NCBI GenBank assembly: GCA_017607445.1
Contig: JAEVHH010000003.1
Location: 2,108,001-2,172,000, forward strand
From: Histoplasma ohiense
Lineage: Eukaryota; Ascomycota; Eurotiomycetes; Onygenales; Ajellomycetaceae
Reading direction: 5' to 3'
DNA length: 64,000 nt
Positions 35,049-46,732 of this stretch are shown piece by piece. Within the stretch, counting starts at the first letter, position 1, and the number at the start of each line of letters is the position of its first letter. The notes under the pieces were generated by a model. That model saw only the letters and a list, made by a program, of their open reading frames with translations. It did not search any database and was not told where the DNA came from. The position numbers and the translations under genes were made by a program.

Positions 35049-36083
35049 ATAAGAACATGATCTGAGACTGACTATGATTTTAACTGAGATTTGATTTCAT
35101 TCTGATGATTATATAATACATATCTAGATATCAATCTGATGATATAATTGATGAAGATATTATTTCTATCTAGTGCTGTCAATCAATTTACTTCTGTCAA
35201 TTTATCCACTGCTGCTAATCTATCACTGCTGCTAAGCTATTTTTTGCTGCTAAGCTATTGCTGCTGTCAATCTATCTATTGCTGTTAAGCTATTTCTCAC
35301 TGCTAAGCTATCTCTCACTGCTAAGCTATTTCTTACTACTAAGCTATTTCTCACTGCTAAGCTATTTCTTGCTGCTAATCTATTCCTCACTGTTAATCTA
35401 TCCCTCACTGCTAATCTATCTCTCACTACAGAGATTCATATCAGAAGTTCTTATCTATCAAAGCATTATATTATATTATCAATTTGAATTTCTCACAAAT
35501 CTGCTCCATCATAAAAATGTTCAAATCTGTAGTTAAGATGATAATTTCATTTTTTATTAAATTACTTATCAAAATAACTTCTAATACTAGACTGACTGTG
35601 TGATTATATATGAAACTATAATCAATTTTAGTATTGATTTCATTCTCATATATTTTAATTCTGATCTTATATATTGTTTTTCAAATCAGTCACTTTACAC
35701 TGTTTGTATTATAACTCTGATTTCATTTTATTGTTTATAAGAAATATTTAGATTCTGAATACTGTTCATATCTTGATTTCTAGACTGACTGATGAGACTA
35801 TGAATTTCACATTTGATTTGATTTGATTTGATTTCAGTCCATTTCTTGACATGATTTCCAGTGGAATCAGAATCAGAATAGAAGTGTAAAGAGATCAAAA
35901 TTTTCAGAAATAAAGTGTAAAAGAATCAGATTTAGATCTAATATAACTATTATAAAATCAATAAAATTTATTATTTCATACAAAGTGACTGACTATGAAA
36001 AATAAGAACATGATCTAAGACTGATTATAATTTTAGCTCAAGTTTGATTTCATTCTGATGATTATGTAATACATGACAATTGA
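35049..36083 (+). repeat. R1 copy 2, right part
   Basis: It continues R1 from 10,269 with ATAAGAACATGATCTGAGAC, then a decayed version of the minisatellite (35,170-35,430, CTGCTAAGCTATTTCTCA units). A second R1 end starts near 35,588 (AGACTGACTGTGTGATT) and another unit starts near 35,812. C-to-T and G-to-A change has removed almost all CpG and GGGACC words found in copy 1. No gene is seen. Confidence 0.6.
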
Positions 36084-36868
36084 TAACAATTATTGATAAC
36101 ACTCACAAGCTCATTAATACTATATACAATCACAGTTAATATTTTTCTTCACTATATCATTGAAAGAGAATTCTGTTATAATAGAATTCTTATCAACAAT
36201 TTCTTTTTCTTTTCTATACTTAATCATCATCAATTTCTTTACAGTTTCTTCTTGCAATTGATTATGGCAATAGTGATAAATATCTCAACTTGAGTTAAAC
36301 TTTCTCTTCATATCAACTTCTGTCAATGAAATTGTCAGAATATTGTGTGTCATCATTGTCATTGTTGAATACTGACTGCTGATCATCCTCCACAGATCTA
36401 AAATAGATTTTCTTTTGATATTAACAGAATCATTATATAGATAGCAGTCAAATTCAGTGTTGCAAGAATTTTGTTTGCTCAGATTTTCAGCAGCAATCAA
36501 CAAATGCAAATCCTTAATCAATAAATATTAGTAACAGATTAATATCAATATCTCAGTGAGTATTATAAAAAAAAGTTACTAATCAAAAAATCATACTCTA
36601 TTGACTCTTCAATTTGAGTATTATTCTGTTCATATTGTCAATAGTTGTTGTTGTAGTATGTTCAAGCTATATCAATATAGATTTGTTGTTCTTCCACTGT
36701 TCAATCTCTGAGAGTATATGCATTGATTCAACAAGAGGGATCAAGTACAGCAGCAACAATATAGTAATCAGCAAATGGTTGATTGATTCTCATATAATAT
36801 TCTGCAAGTTTGTCTTGTGCTCTTTCAATTGCTGCAGAAATAACTCCATTCCAGAATTGTTCTTCTTG
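36084..36868 (-). pseudogene. hAT transposase copy 1, C-terminal part
   Basis: On the minus strand the sequence reads EEQFWNGVISAAIERAQ, YYIVAAVLDPS, WTVEEQQIYIDIA, then after a break DLWRMISSQYSTMTMM and ILTISLTEVDMKRKFNS. This is the end of a hAT transposase: the MVLDPR-type segment, then the dimerisation region usually reading W...YP.L..MARDIL.IP. It continues the part at 39,293-41,030, from which the mariner insertion separates it. Stops and shifts make it dead. Confidence 0.7.
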
Positions 36869-36959
36869 TACAGAGGTCGGTTTCAAAAGTTTCTTTCAAG
36901 CACTAAAAACACCACAACTGCCACTAGAAATTTATACTAGATTTTATATGTAAATTCTC

Positions 36960-38251
36960 TCTCATTATTTCTTCTGCTTTCATCTATCTTCTTGATATTC
37001 ATTACCACTCTCAAGCTCAATTATCTTCTTAACATGCACTGAAATCTGTTCAATTCATGTCTGTATATTTGACTGTGGCAGCTTCTTTTATGTCTTCTCT
37101 CATATCTTAACAGCCTCTGCTTGAGATTTTGGAGCATTCTTCTGTGTTGTTTTTCTCTTCATTCAGGGCCAGGCAGCTTCAATTGCATTCAAATCTGATG
37201 AGTTTCCACATCAGAGAAGCTGTTGAATGTCATGAGCTTTATAGATATACTGCTGAATATAGTGGTTGTGAGCTGATGCTTTATTCTCTTATACAACAGT
37301 ATTCAGATGTGTTTTGCTACACTTTTTTGCAAAGGATAGTAGCTTTGATATAAGAATTTTTAACTGATATTGATATCAGTCAATTCTCTTGTCTTACTCA
37401 CAAGTCAGCTTGTCATTCTTCTGTATTCATCATCAGATAGATTTGACATCTGAGAGTTGATGAAGACTCATTCTTGCAGTACCAGTATTCAACTCTCACT
37501 GTTTCTTCATGATTGATTCCATCTCTATATTTATAGCTTCAATATTGGCTTCTGACTGTTTTCATTCTGCAGCAGTTTCAGGTCCCCAGCAGTGGCAGGG
37601 CCCTTTCATATTATATGAAAAACAGACTCAAAACATGAACTCAGTTGATTCTTTTCATCATTCACAAATACAACTTCAATTAAATCTCTCAATAGATGTT
37701 CACCAAATTCTATAACCACCACAGCAATGTAGAAGAATAACAGATGTCTCATCAGACTATATCACATTCTTTCAGTTCTCTAAGATTCAATGCTTATATT
37801 CAAGACACCACTGTAATCTTTTCAATCTCATTCTTGCAGTAAGATCTGGTTTTTGTGTTGATTTGATTTTATGAAAGCCAGCTTTCTTCAGAATCTGCTA
37901 TATTGTTGTTGAAGATATATCAATTCCCTTCTGACTGAGTTCATCTGCTATATCAGCACAGAATTTCTCTCTCTCATATTAATCATGATATATCTTGGTG
38001 AGAATATGTTCTTGAGCTGACTGTTGTTTTGTGGGTCATCCAGAGTGAGGAGCATCTTTTAATCAGTCATCACAGATATAAAGATAGAGAAAATCTGAAT
38101 TAAAGTCATGATCTTGAGCAGTTCTATAGATATGATTGATGGTTTGAATAGATAGCTGAGTGAAATTGCTGATTTCTTTTGTAGTTTTATCATCAAAAGA
38201 CTTCAGAGCCACTATCACAGCACAGATTGAGATATCTATATTGAAAGCCAT
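36960..38251 (-). pseudogene. Tc1/mariner transposase
   Basis: The minus-strand frame begins MAFNIDISICAVIVALKSF and has an N-terminal HTH (TTKEISNFTQLSIQTINHIY). WSDETSV gives the first catalytic Asp near 37,740. An SPDLNAIEAAWPWMKRKT-like stretch near 37,150 holds the third acidic position. The middle is broken by stops and small shifts. The DLNxIE form suggests a DD34E Tc1-type rather than a DD34D mariner. Confidence 0.75.
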
Positions 38252-38254
38252 ATT

Positions 38255-39114
38255 TGTTTATTTATTTGTATTGATTTAATGTTCCAGAGAAAACACAGGC
38301 AGTGTCTGTGTTTCAGAAGCTTTTCAAAAAGCATGAAGATGTGCTACACTGAAGAGATTTCTATATACACAGAGAAAGAGAAAACAGAATTCAGATGACA
38401 ACTCTTGAGAAGACTCAGCTCATTGAAAAGAATTTTACTGAGCTGTGCATTCACTTCTGACTCAATATATGATCATTTATGATGAAGCTATAGTGTGATT
38501 TCTGAAAGAACTGCTGCTGCTGTGTCTGAAAGACTTTATAGTGAATGAAGAGAGATAACTCTCTCAGTTGATCTGAAAACTGTCTGTGCTTCTAACAATA
38601 GAAAAAAAATAGATGAGATAGACAAAAAAAAAGAGAAAAAATAAATATTTTGAAAAGAAAAATAAAAAGAAGAGTGAAGAAAAGACTGTGTCATCTATAA
38701 CATCTTGCAATTATATAATTCAGCACAAACTCAGAGAAAGAGAGAGAAGAGAACACTGAAGAAGATTATGAGAGAAAAGAAATGAAGAGAGACAGAGAGA
38801 GCAGTAAGAAAAGAGAAGAAGAGTGTTTAAGTCAATAAAGATCAGAATCAGTGAAGAAAAGCAAAGCAGAGTGTGTATAGATACTGTGCTGACAGTCAGA
38901 AGTATATTGACTGAGTCAGCATACAGACTGTACTGATTACACCACAGCTAGTTGAAACAGATGAGTCAACTGTGCTGATTGAACCATTTACATCAGTTGA
39001 ACTGATTGAACTGATTGAACCGATTGTACCAATTGTACCATTTGTATCGATTGAACCGGTTGAACCGATTGTACCGTTTGTACCGATTGAATCGATCGAG
39101 CCGATTGTACCGGG
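38255..39114 (-). mobile_element. 5'-truncated LINE (3' end only)
   Basis: This is the reverse complement of LINE 3' DNA (about 31,560-32,400 of copy 1): an (AAAC)n-type tail at 38,255, the antisense-ORF segment, the pyrimidine stretch, and the minisatellite at 38,998-39,114. Direct repeats AAGCCATATT (38,245-38,254) and AAGCTATATT (39,115-39,124), with one C/T difference, flank it. The 5' truncation is typical of LINE insertion. Confidence 0.85.
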
Positions 39115-39292
39115 AAGCTATATTGAAATAAAAGAGAAGATAAATTTGATTCATCAATCTCTGAGAGATTATCTGCTATTTAAAATGAGGGGTAATTGCT
39201 TCTCATTAGTGGTATCTATGATATTTCAACTAGTATATCTGTGGTGTAGATAGTAGCTTGGCTGAATGAAACTTTTGAAACCAACCTCTGTA

Positions 39293-41030
39293 CATGAGTC
39301 ATCTGCATTTCCAAATGAGTAAATAAACTGTTGTATATTCATCAAGAAGCTTGCATCATTGATGTTACTGTAATAGACACAGTCTTTGTTGTTTTGTAAA
39401 AGATAAACAACAGTTCAACAACATGTTTTAACTGTGCTCACTCTGTATCAGAAAGTTTCAGAGTATGAATTTTCTCTCACTCAGAATTCTGAACTCAATG
39501 ATTCACAGCATCTGTTAATTGAAGTGCTTGAACTGTCATTTCATAAGTAGAACTTGATTATATTTAAATATTTTTTATTATATTAAGAGGAGGAACTGAG
39601 CTGTGGATGGCTTGAATATTATGAAATCATTGTTATTGTTTGAAAGAAGTACTGATTGCATTGATGATATGACAAATCTAAAAAAGATAATGAGATAGTT
39701 AGCAAATAGATCAATTTTCACTGAAGCATTATCAAATATCATTATCTTGTGAAGAATTGACAAGAATGTGATGTGCATAATAATTTCAACATCATTCTCA
39801 TCAAAACAACTGATCAGTTCTGTGTTTTCAGATTTAATGTTCAGATCTTTAATCAATGCTTGAACAACAAGCTGAATAACATATGCAATACAGAGAATAT
39901 GCTCATGTTTATTATTTCATTTATACAATATCAGTTTTTGTTTCAGACTCTGTATCATAATCAAGTTGTTTGCTGCATTGTCTGTTGTGATTGCAAGAAG
40001 ATCTGATGAAATATTTCAGTAATTATTTTTAATAATTGTTATGAGAACATCAGTTATATATTCATCTGTATGACTGTTCTTCAATTGTTCAAAATCAATC
40101 AATTTCTCTTTATAATTTCAATTCTCATCAATAAAATAACAAACTGCATTCAAAAAGAATAGATTGTTGATGTTTGTTCATACATTCACTGTCAGTGATA
40201 TCTTCTGTTGTTTCTTCAACAGAAGTTCAAGTTGTTGTATATCATTGTTGTAATGTGTATTCAGAGAAGAGTGGAGACTGAATTGATGAGAAATTTGAAT
40301 ATGTGAATTAAGCATTTGCAGTAGAGTTCAAAATTCTGAGTTTTCAACAGCATACAGTGGAAGATTCAATGATATATATAGATGTAGAAGTTGTTCTCAA
40401 AAGTTGTCTGATGAAAGAATTGAAATTGAAAGATCAGCATTAATTCATCATTGTTTTCACATATTTTCCTGCAAAATAGTACATAAATGTTATCAAATAT
40501 TGTTATCATTAATGAGAGTAGATGATATAAGTATCAGTTCATGAAGAATATTCTGATGTTTTTCTCTAAACTGTACACAATCAGCAGATTTCAAATGTTG
40601 TGTGATTTCTTCTGATTCATATCCACTTCAGAATGGATGTTTTTGTATGAAGTTGCAATGATTACAGCAGAGAAATGACTCTTCAGTGATCTTCACAGCA
40701 ATTTGTTGAAAGTTTTTTCATATATCTTTTCATTGTCTATACTGGCTTTTCTATAGATTGTGTTGTTTTTCATCACCAAGAAAAAAAGAAGTATGCATTC
40801 ATCAGACTTGAAAGAGCTCATTTTGTGAGAACTTATAAACAATATAAATTGTTTGATTCACTCTTCTTTCTATAAGATTTTGAATCTTCATTAAAGAAGG
40901 TGATGAATTATCTGATTCAGCAATTACTGAAGTTGTTATGATGAATATAAATGATAAATTATGTGTAAAATGAATTCTGAGGATAAAAAGATTAAGAAAT
41001 TGATTCAATTTGATGGGGATTTTTTTTTAC
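39293..41030 (-). pseudogene. hAT transposase copy 1, N-terminal and central parts
   Basis: The minus strand from about 41,030 reads TSVIAESDNSSPSLMKIQNLI, followed by a BED-like zinc region and then DLNIKSENTELISCFDENDVEI at 39,856-39,790. It is the inverted counterpart of 56,741-58,385. Its copy of the predicted intron has lost the donor GT (now AT). The frame stops at 39,293, where the mariner sits, and continues at 36,868. Confidence 0.7.
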
Positions 41031-41551
41031 CCCTTTTTCATTAACCCATTCTAATTGATTAGAACACTAGTAGAATATATTTATAAACAACAACAAATAA
41101 AACACATTATGATCAAATAGAAAAGAATGATAATGAAAATATTGAAGATATTATTAAGATTTGTAAGTGCTGAAAAGTTGATTCATTAGACATATTATCT
41201 ATCTCTAATATATCACAATTCCACAGTATGAATTTATCAGCTTTCATTGTTTACTGATACTAAACATAAAGTCACACACAACTTACAAGTATACATATAC
41301 ATATATATATATATATATCATGAGCATAATATCACTACAATAATATATGCTCACAACAAAGAATTGTATAATGTAAAATATCAAATAAAATTTGTAATCT
41401 CTGATAATGATAATAATACAATTAATTTAGCAAAAATATAAAAAAACAAATATGCAAAAAAAATTTTTTTCTTAGATTATTTTCTCTTCTATTCTTCTTC
41501 TTTCATTTTTTTCTTCTTCTTCTCTTCTTTTTTCTTTTTATTCTTCACAAT

Positions 41552-41910
41552 TCAATTCTTCTCTTTCTTCTTCTCTCTCTTTTTCTTCTTTTCATTCAAG
41601 AAAACAATCACCTCAAAACTCTTCTCAGCTATTTTTTCAGATGAGAGAGAATTTTTCTCTTTTTGAATCAGATTTATTTGAGCTTCAAAATTTTGCATCT
41701 TCTGATCTGCTGTCTCAGATTCTATCTCTGCAGCAAGTAAATTAGCATGCTCAGAAAGCAACACTGTCTTCTCAATGTTCTGAATCATTGAGTATATACA
41801 AGATCTAAACAAGATCTCAATCTTATAATTCTCTTCAGAAATCTGCTAATCAATTAGACCACAGAATCATTATCAAAAAGCATTATCAATGAATATATTC
41901 AAAATATAAT
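41552..41910 (-). pseudogene. Fragment of the coiled-coil ORF next to hAT (copy 1)
   Basis: Minus-strand residues MFRSCIYSMIQNIEKTVLLS to a Lys/Glu-rich end match the last exon at 55,870-56,130. Homology continues through the intron-like gap to 41,910, where the family-2 LTR begins. Upstream exons are missing. Function unknown. Confidence 0.6.
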
Positions 41911-42445
41911 TGTGATAGATTAGCATCTGTTAGCAATTAACTTATACAATCAACTCCTCTTCTACACTCACTTGTTTCTGATCATTGTGATCTTGTGTAA
42001 CTCTCAATGTTCTTCTGCTCCATGCTCTGCACTCATGTAGTCTCTAATGATTCTTTCATGTAGCTCTTAACATTCTTCTGCTCTGTGTTTCATACTTGTG
42101 TAGTCTCTAATGATTCTTTCATATAGCTTTCAATGATTCTCTTCTCTCACACTCTGTGCTTATGTAGTTTCTAATGATTTTTCTGCATAGTTTTCAATGA
42201 TTCTCTCATCTCACATTTCACACTTGTGTAGTTTCTAACAATTCTTCTGTATAGCTTTTAATGTTCTTTTGCTCTGTGCTTCACTGTGAAGTGGCTTCTG
42301 ATATTCTTTCACTCTGAACTTCTCTCTATAAAAACCCTCTTTGTATGATCTTTTCTTCTGATTTCTTTTCTCTTTCTTTTCTTAATCAATTTATAATCTG
42401 TATTTAGGATAGTGCTAGATTGTTAATTGAAGTACACTCATTACA
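41911..42445 (+). repeat. Lone family-2 LTR at a sequence junction
   Basis: TGTGATAGATTAG...CTCATTACA, 535 bp. It is 62 bp shorter than the 597-bp LTRs, about one U3 repeat unit. The left flank (ATAAT) belongs to the hAT-associated ORF and the right flank (ACCAC) to a Copia pol, so there is no target duplication. It looks like the product of recombination between LTRs at different places. Confidence 0.8.
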
Positions 42446-42447
42446 AC

Positions 42448-42639
42448 CACATTGACATCTACAGCAATTGATTGTGAGAATGGATACAATCCAGTGATAT
42501 CTTGATATGATGGATGCCTACAAGCAACATTCCAGCGGATGGGTTGACCAAGCCATTATTGCAACAGAGGCAAAGAGAATTTGTTAAACCGATAGAATTA
42601 GTTGATATAACTGATCTTATCAATAAAATAACAAAATAA
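42448..42639 (+). pseudogene. Ty1/Copia pol C-terminus (RNase H end)
   Basis: One frame from 42,448 to TAA 42,637-42,639 reads HIDIYSN, then MPTSNIPADGLTKPL, then QREFVKPIEL. HIDI and ADGLTKPL with a following FV..I.L are hallmarks of the end of Copia RNase H. Three TGA codons interrupt it. Upstream pol was lost at the LTR junction. Several CpGs remain, unlike in the neighbouring Gypsy DNA. Confidence 0.75.
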
Positions 42640-42800
42640 GGTATAAAAACTCAACAAACTTGAATGGGAGAAGTTCAACATCCTCATATATCTCCTTTAT
42701 CTATTTCTTTCCATTTTATTAACCATCATATCTCTTATATTATTTCCTATTCTGGTAATTTTTCCAGCTTCATTACTGATGTTATTCTGCTGAAGGGGTA

Positions 42801-43013
42801 TGTGAGAAGTGATCTATTATATTAAGTATTGTGATGATTGCACTAGCAAGGATCTTCTATTATCTCAATTTTGGAAACCGAATCACTACTCCGATGTATA
42901 CCAGCACTGCCTCCATCATATGTTCAAGCTTTCTCTTTCTTATAAATACTGCCTGGTTATCATGTAATTATTGGAGTTATAATAATCAATTCAATTTACT
43001 TATTCGATATTCA
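42801..43013 (+). repeat. Probable Copia 3' LTR
   Basis: A purine tract (GAAGGGG, 42,792-42,798) precedes TGTGAGAAGTGATC. The following AT-rich stretch has a TATAAATA box (42,940) and a possible CA end at 43,013. Its position after Copia RNase H supports a 3' LTR. The right border is uncertain and could extend to about 43,050. No second copy is present for comparison. Confidence 0.5.
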
Positions 43014-43062
43014 GTATTTGGGTCAATATTTGAACTTATCCAGTTCCGACACCTGCGTACTC

Positions 43063-44860
43063 ATCCTTACAACTACCCACAAATGTAGGGGTACATTTGA
43101 ATTTTCCACTTTTCCAACTGTTTTTCATATAATTTTAACCCTTCAATCCATTCAATATCATCACACATTCTCTGTGATTACTCTATGTGTGTGTACTGCA
43201 CAGATTGAGTGGTCATGGAGCTCTAAATGTCCTTTCATTCATTCAAGATTGTTGACACAGTCTACATCAGATCACTGAAGTCAGAGTCACTGATCAATTT
43301 TGTTACTGAAAAAACTGATAAGAGACAGAGAAAGACTGTTACAATGTCTTCTTCAGTTTTCAAAGAAGTCAGTGACAGCATCTTCACAGTCATCTCTCAG
43401 CTGCAGAAGTAGTTTGAAAAGACTCAATAATAACAGAATCTGCAATAGAAAACTCTCATCAAATTGACAAAGATTCTGAACAACTGAATTGAAAAGAAGA
43501 AACAGTCAGTCAGTTAGAACTTTATCTGAGTTTTTTGTGAAAGATTCATCATATATATAACAGCAGATCTGAGTGCAGCATCAACTCTGAGAGAAAGTAC
43601 TACTCTGAATACTCATTCACAGTTAAATTCAGTGAAGACAACTGTAAGAGAGCTGACTATTTGAGTAGATATTGTATAGAAGAAGAAAAACTCTGCTCTC
43701 TCTAAAGCTATCTCTATCAAAATTATGACTTTCTCAACTGACAGAGCTAGTGGAGTCAGTCTGCAGCTCAAAAACATCAGTCAGTCAAGAAGTTTTACAG
43801 AGAGTACAAAACAGCAGAAGAATTCATGAGTTCTTATCATTCTTCAATCAGAGAAACAGATTGCTCAGCTGCAGTTATATGCTGTACAGCAGACAATTAT
43901 TGCAAACATTCAGAGAGTGAAAGATGTGACTAATATGCTGAAGATGAAGTCTATCAGAACAGATTGAGCAATCATATCAAACAACAGAAATATACACAAT
44001 ACTCTAATTACTGAAAAAACAGTGACTACTCTCTGTGAAGTTTTTGACATCACAGAAATTCAGCTATCAAAGCAGTGATACAATTATACTGTTTCAAAGA
44101 TCTCAGAATTTATTCAGAATTGAGAAGAAGCAAAAATTCCCACAGACAAAATAATTGAAAGAGAGATTCTGACTCAGACAAAGATAAAATCAGTGAGCTG
44201 TTGACTCTCATAATATGAAGTGAATTTTAAAATAGAGAAGATTATATGAATTATCTTCTTTCTCATCTCAGTGAAAAACTTCTCACTCTTCAATGTCAGT
44301 AAGAGAGTCAGATTCATTGAGAAAAGATCTCTGACAATGAAATATAACTCAGAATGTCAGAAGTACTGTCACTCATCAAAGTATATACAACTGATGAGAT
44401 ACTTCAACTGCAGTGAGCTCACAAGTCAGCATAAGAGATCAACAGATGTGAAGTGTAAAAGAATATCACAGTGTATCAACTGCTGTCAGCTCTATTCAAC
44501 TAAGCATCAGCACTGCTCTGCTGTATTCAGATGTGTGAATGACATTCTCAGACATCTAACTCAAAAGAAGCTAACAGCTGTTCACTGTCTTGACAATAGA
44601 TATTACAGAGATGCTCAGAAGTGGCAATCACTGTCAGCACAGTCAGCATCAATGATCACAATAATAATATCCATATTATTCACTCAATCAACTCAGTCAA
44701 CACAGCTCACTGAGCTAGAATTTCACAAGCAGACAGCTACTCAGAGCTTCATCAGTGAAGAGAACATCATCTGACAGATGATCTGTATCAGACAACACTC
44801 AGCTCATACAGCAGAGCAGCAGCACAGTCAAACAATTGAAGAATAGTCTAGCTTCAGTAT
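43063..44860 (+). mobile_element. LINE copy 2, left part (5' end and ORF1)
   Basis: It starts ATCCTTACAACTACCCAC like copy 1 and follows ORF1, including the knuckle region RYFNCSELTSQHKRS near 44,400. Compared with copy 1 it has many C-to-T and G-to-A changes, often at CC and GG. It is interrupted at 44,860 by a Gypsy element and continues at 52,317. Confidence 0.85.
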
Positions 44861-45126
44861 TGTGAGGTGTAGTGACAGTGTGAAGAGTAACAGTAGAAGA
44901 TAGTTTATAGCGTAGCGGAGATAATAGTAATATATTGTAGAGTAATATAGTATAGTAGCATAACATAGCGTAGCTAATTGCTAAGGAAGAAAAGAAAGAG
45001 AAAGAAGATGTGTGAAATACATACATTGATATATATATATATATAGAAATAGTGGTAGCAAGAGTATAATGAAAAGAGGTAAGAATAAGCGAAGATAATA
45101 AGGAAATAATAAACAAGTGCATTACA
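44861..45126 (-). repeat. Copy C 3' LTR
   Basis: Reverse of TGTAATGCAC...CACA. The transcript-start 9-mer reads AGCAATTAG in LTR orientation. Several CpGs are intact (AGCGTAGCGG, AAGCGAAG). A purine-rich stretch follows at 45,127-45,142 in element orientation (AAAAAAGAAGGGGCAA). Confidence 0.9.
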
Positions 45127-46104
45127 ATTGCCCCTTCTTTTTTATAAGAGCTGCCCTCAGTGATTGTATAGATTGCTTGCTAGTAGATAATTGCATTCCC
45201 ATATTGTAAGTTCCACTTGTTGATAGCAGTATATTGATCGCGTCCTCTAGATAGCTTGTATATGCATTGTTATTGATTTTCTAATGAGATGGAATTGGTG
45301 GATTCTTTGATTGCTAGGGGTTGTGTGCAGAGAAGCAAAAAGAATTTCTTTTCTCTTGAAGATTTCTCTTCTCTTTTAACTTGACCATCATCAAAGCTCT
45401 TTGTCTTTCTGCTGTGATTTTTCATCTCCAATAAAAAAATTTTTAAATTTTTATATTGTCATTCTCCCTCCCCTCTTTTTTTTATATCAAAATGAGCTTT
45501 CTTGATTACTCTGATTTTAAGTAAGTTGTTCCTTGGGTGCTTATCACATATTATTGTTGATGTTCCTTGTCAGTGGTGTTATTAGTGTGGTCATATGTGT
45601 CACTAGCTCATTTCCATATAGCACCATTTGCTGTTCACTTGTTATATTGCCCTAGCCCTAATCATGTGATGCACAACAGTCAGATTCCATGTGAATGTTG
45701 TGTCTCTAGATTTGAAGACATCAATTTTTGATGTGTGTTGAAGTCAAATGTTCAGAAATGTTGTGAGGCTTGTGTCTCTGCAGAAAAATTCTGCAAATTC
45801 ATGAGTAATTCTCTTTAATTCTTATTTTCTTTTTCTTTTCTTCAAATTTGCTTTTGAATAGGTAGTAGTGTTCTTAGCAATGTTGATATACTGATAATGA
45901 TGCTAGATGTATGATACACCTCTTCTGAGGCACATCATGCACAGATGAGTGTTTATTTTTGTGGGGATGACAGTCAGAGAGAATATGATCAACCACAAAA
46001 GTCATCTTCATCATTTGATAAAACAATTGAACACATCTCATCTGGCAATGCTGTCTGCTCAGAGCAGAGCAGAGACAAATGCTCTATAATTCCAGCATCA
46101 GACA

Positions 46105-46398
46105 GTGGCTGAGCCTGCAGAGATGCAGGTTTTGAAGATCATGATTGTATCTGATTCTTTCAGAGCAGAGATGTTAGAGGAAGAGAAGAGTGTGAAGAAG
46201 AGAGTTTTGAAAGTGATGAGCTTCAGAGACTCTGTGATGAAGAAGTTGATTGAGAAGAGATTGATGAAGAAGAAGTTGACTGAAGAGTTGATGAAGAAAA
46301 TTGTGAAGATATTGATAACTGCAGCAGTGCTCATGATGTCTGCTTTCTTTGCCAATTTGTCACTGACATCAGTGAAGCAGAGGGAGAGAGTGCTCTGA
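46105..46398 (+). pseudogene. ORF antisense to copy C, unknown helical protein
   Basis: A 97-codon plus-strand frame lies between the chromodomain and the 3' LTR. It is rich in Lys, Glu, Leu and Met (SFRAEMLEEEKSVKKRVLKV; LIEKRLMKKKLTEELMKK) and likely helical. A homologous frame is at 33,803-33,552 in nest 1. Upstream on the same strand, an ATG near 45,492 runs into a GTAAGT donor-like site, so a spliced antisense gene is conceivable. No function can be assigned. Confidence 0.4.
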
Positions 46399-46732
46399 AT
46401 GGTGAAGAAGTGAAAGAAGAAGATGAAGGGAAATGTCTTTCTTCATCAGATATGCTGAAGAATGAGTAGATTGATGAAGAAGAAGAGAAGTGAGAAGACA
46501 AATGTCTTGTGAGATAGACATTTGTCTATATCTCTGCACTCAAAATGAGTGCCTGTAATATACAAGTATCAGAAGAAGTATTGAGCAAGAGTGACAGAGA
46601 GAAGAAATGAGAGAAATGATGAAAGAGAGAAGAGAAAGTGAGAGATGAGGGATGAGATGAAGATGAATAGACTGAGAGTCTTTAGACTTTTCTTAGAACT
46701 CATTTTCTTTGTTTTTTCCTTGCTTGTATGTT

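Larger units (their letters stand above)
36871..39290 (-). mobile_element. Tc1/mariner element inside hAT copy 1
   Basis: Terminal inverted repeats start CAGAGGTCGGTTTCAAAAG at 36,871 and end with its complement at 39,290, with TA on both sides (36,869-36,870 and 39,291-39,292). The transposase is on the minus strand. A truncated LINE of about 860 bp has split the element near the start codon; without it the element is about 1.55 kb, normal for the superfamily. Confidence 0.85.

Noticed and set aside
44473..45540. Host gene on the plus strand antisense to copy C starting at ATG 45,492
   Set aside because: Only a 9-10 codon first exon with a GTAAGT donor is visible and no second exon can be joined with confidence; kept only as context for the 46,105 antisense ORF.
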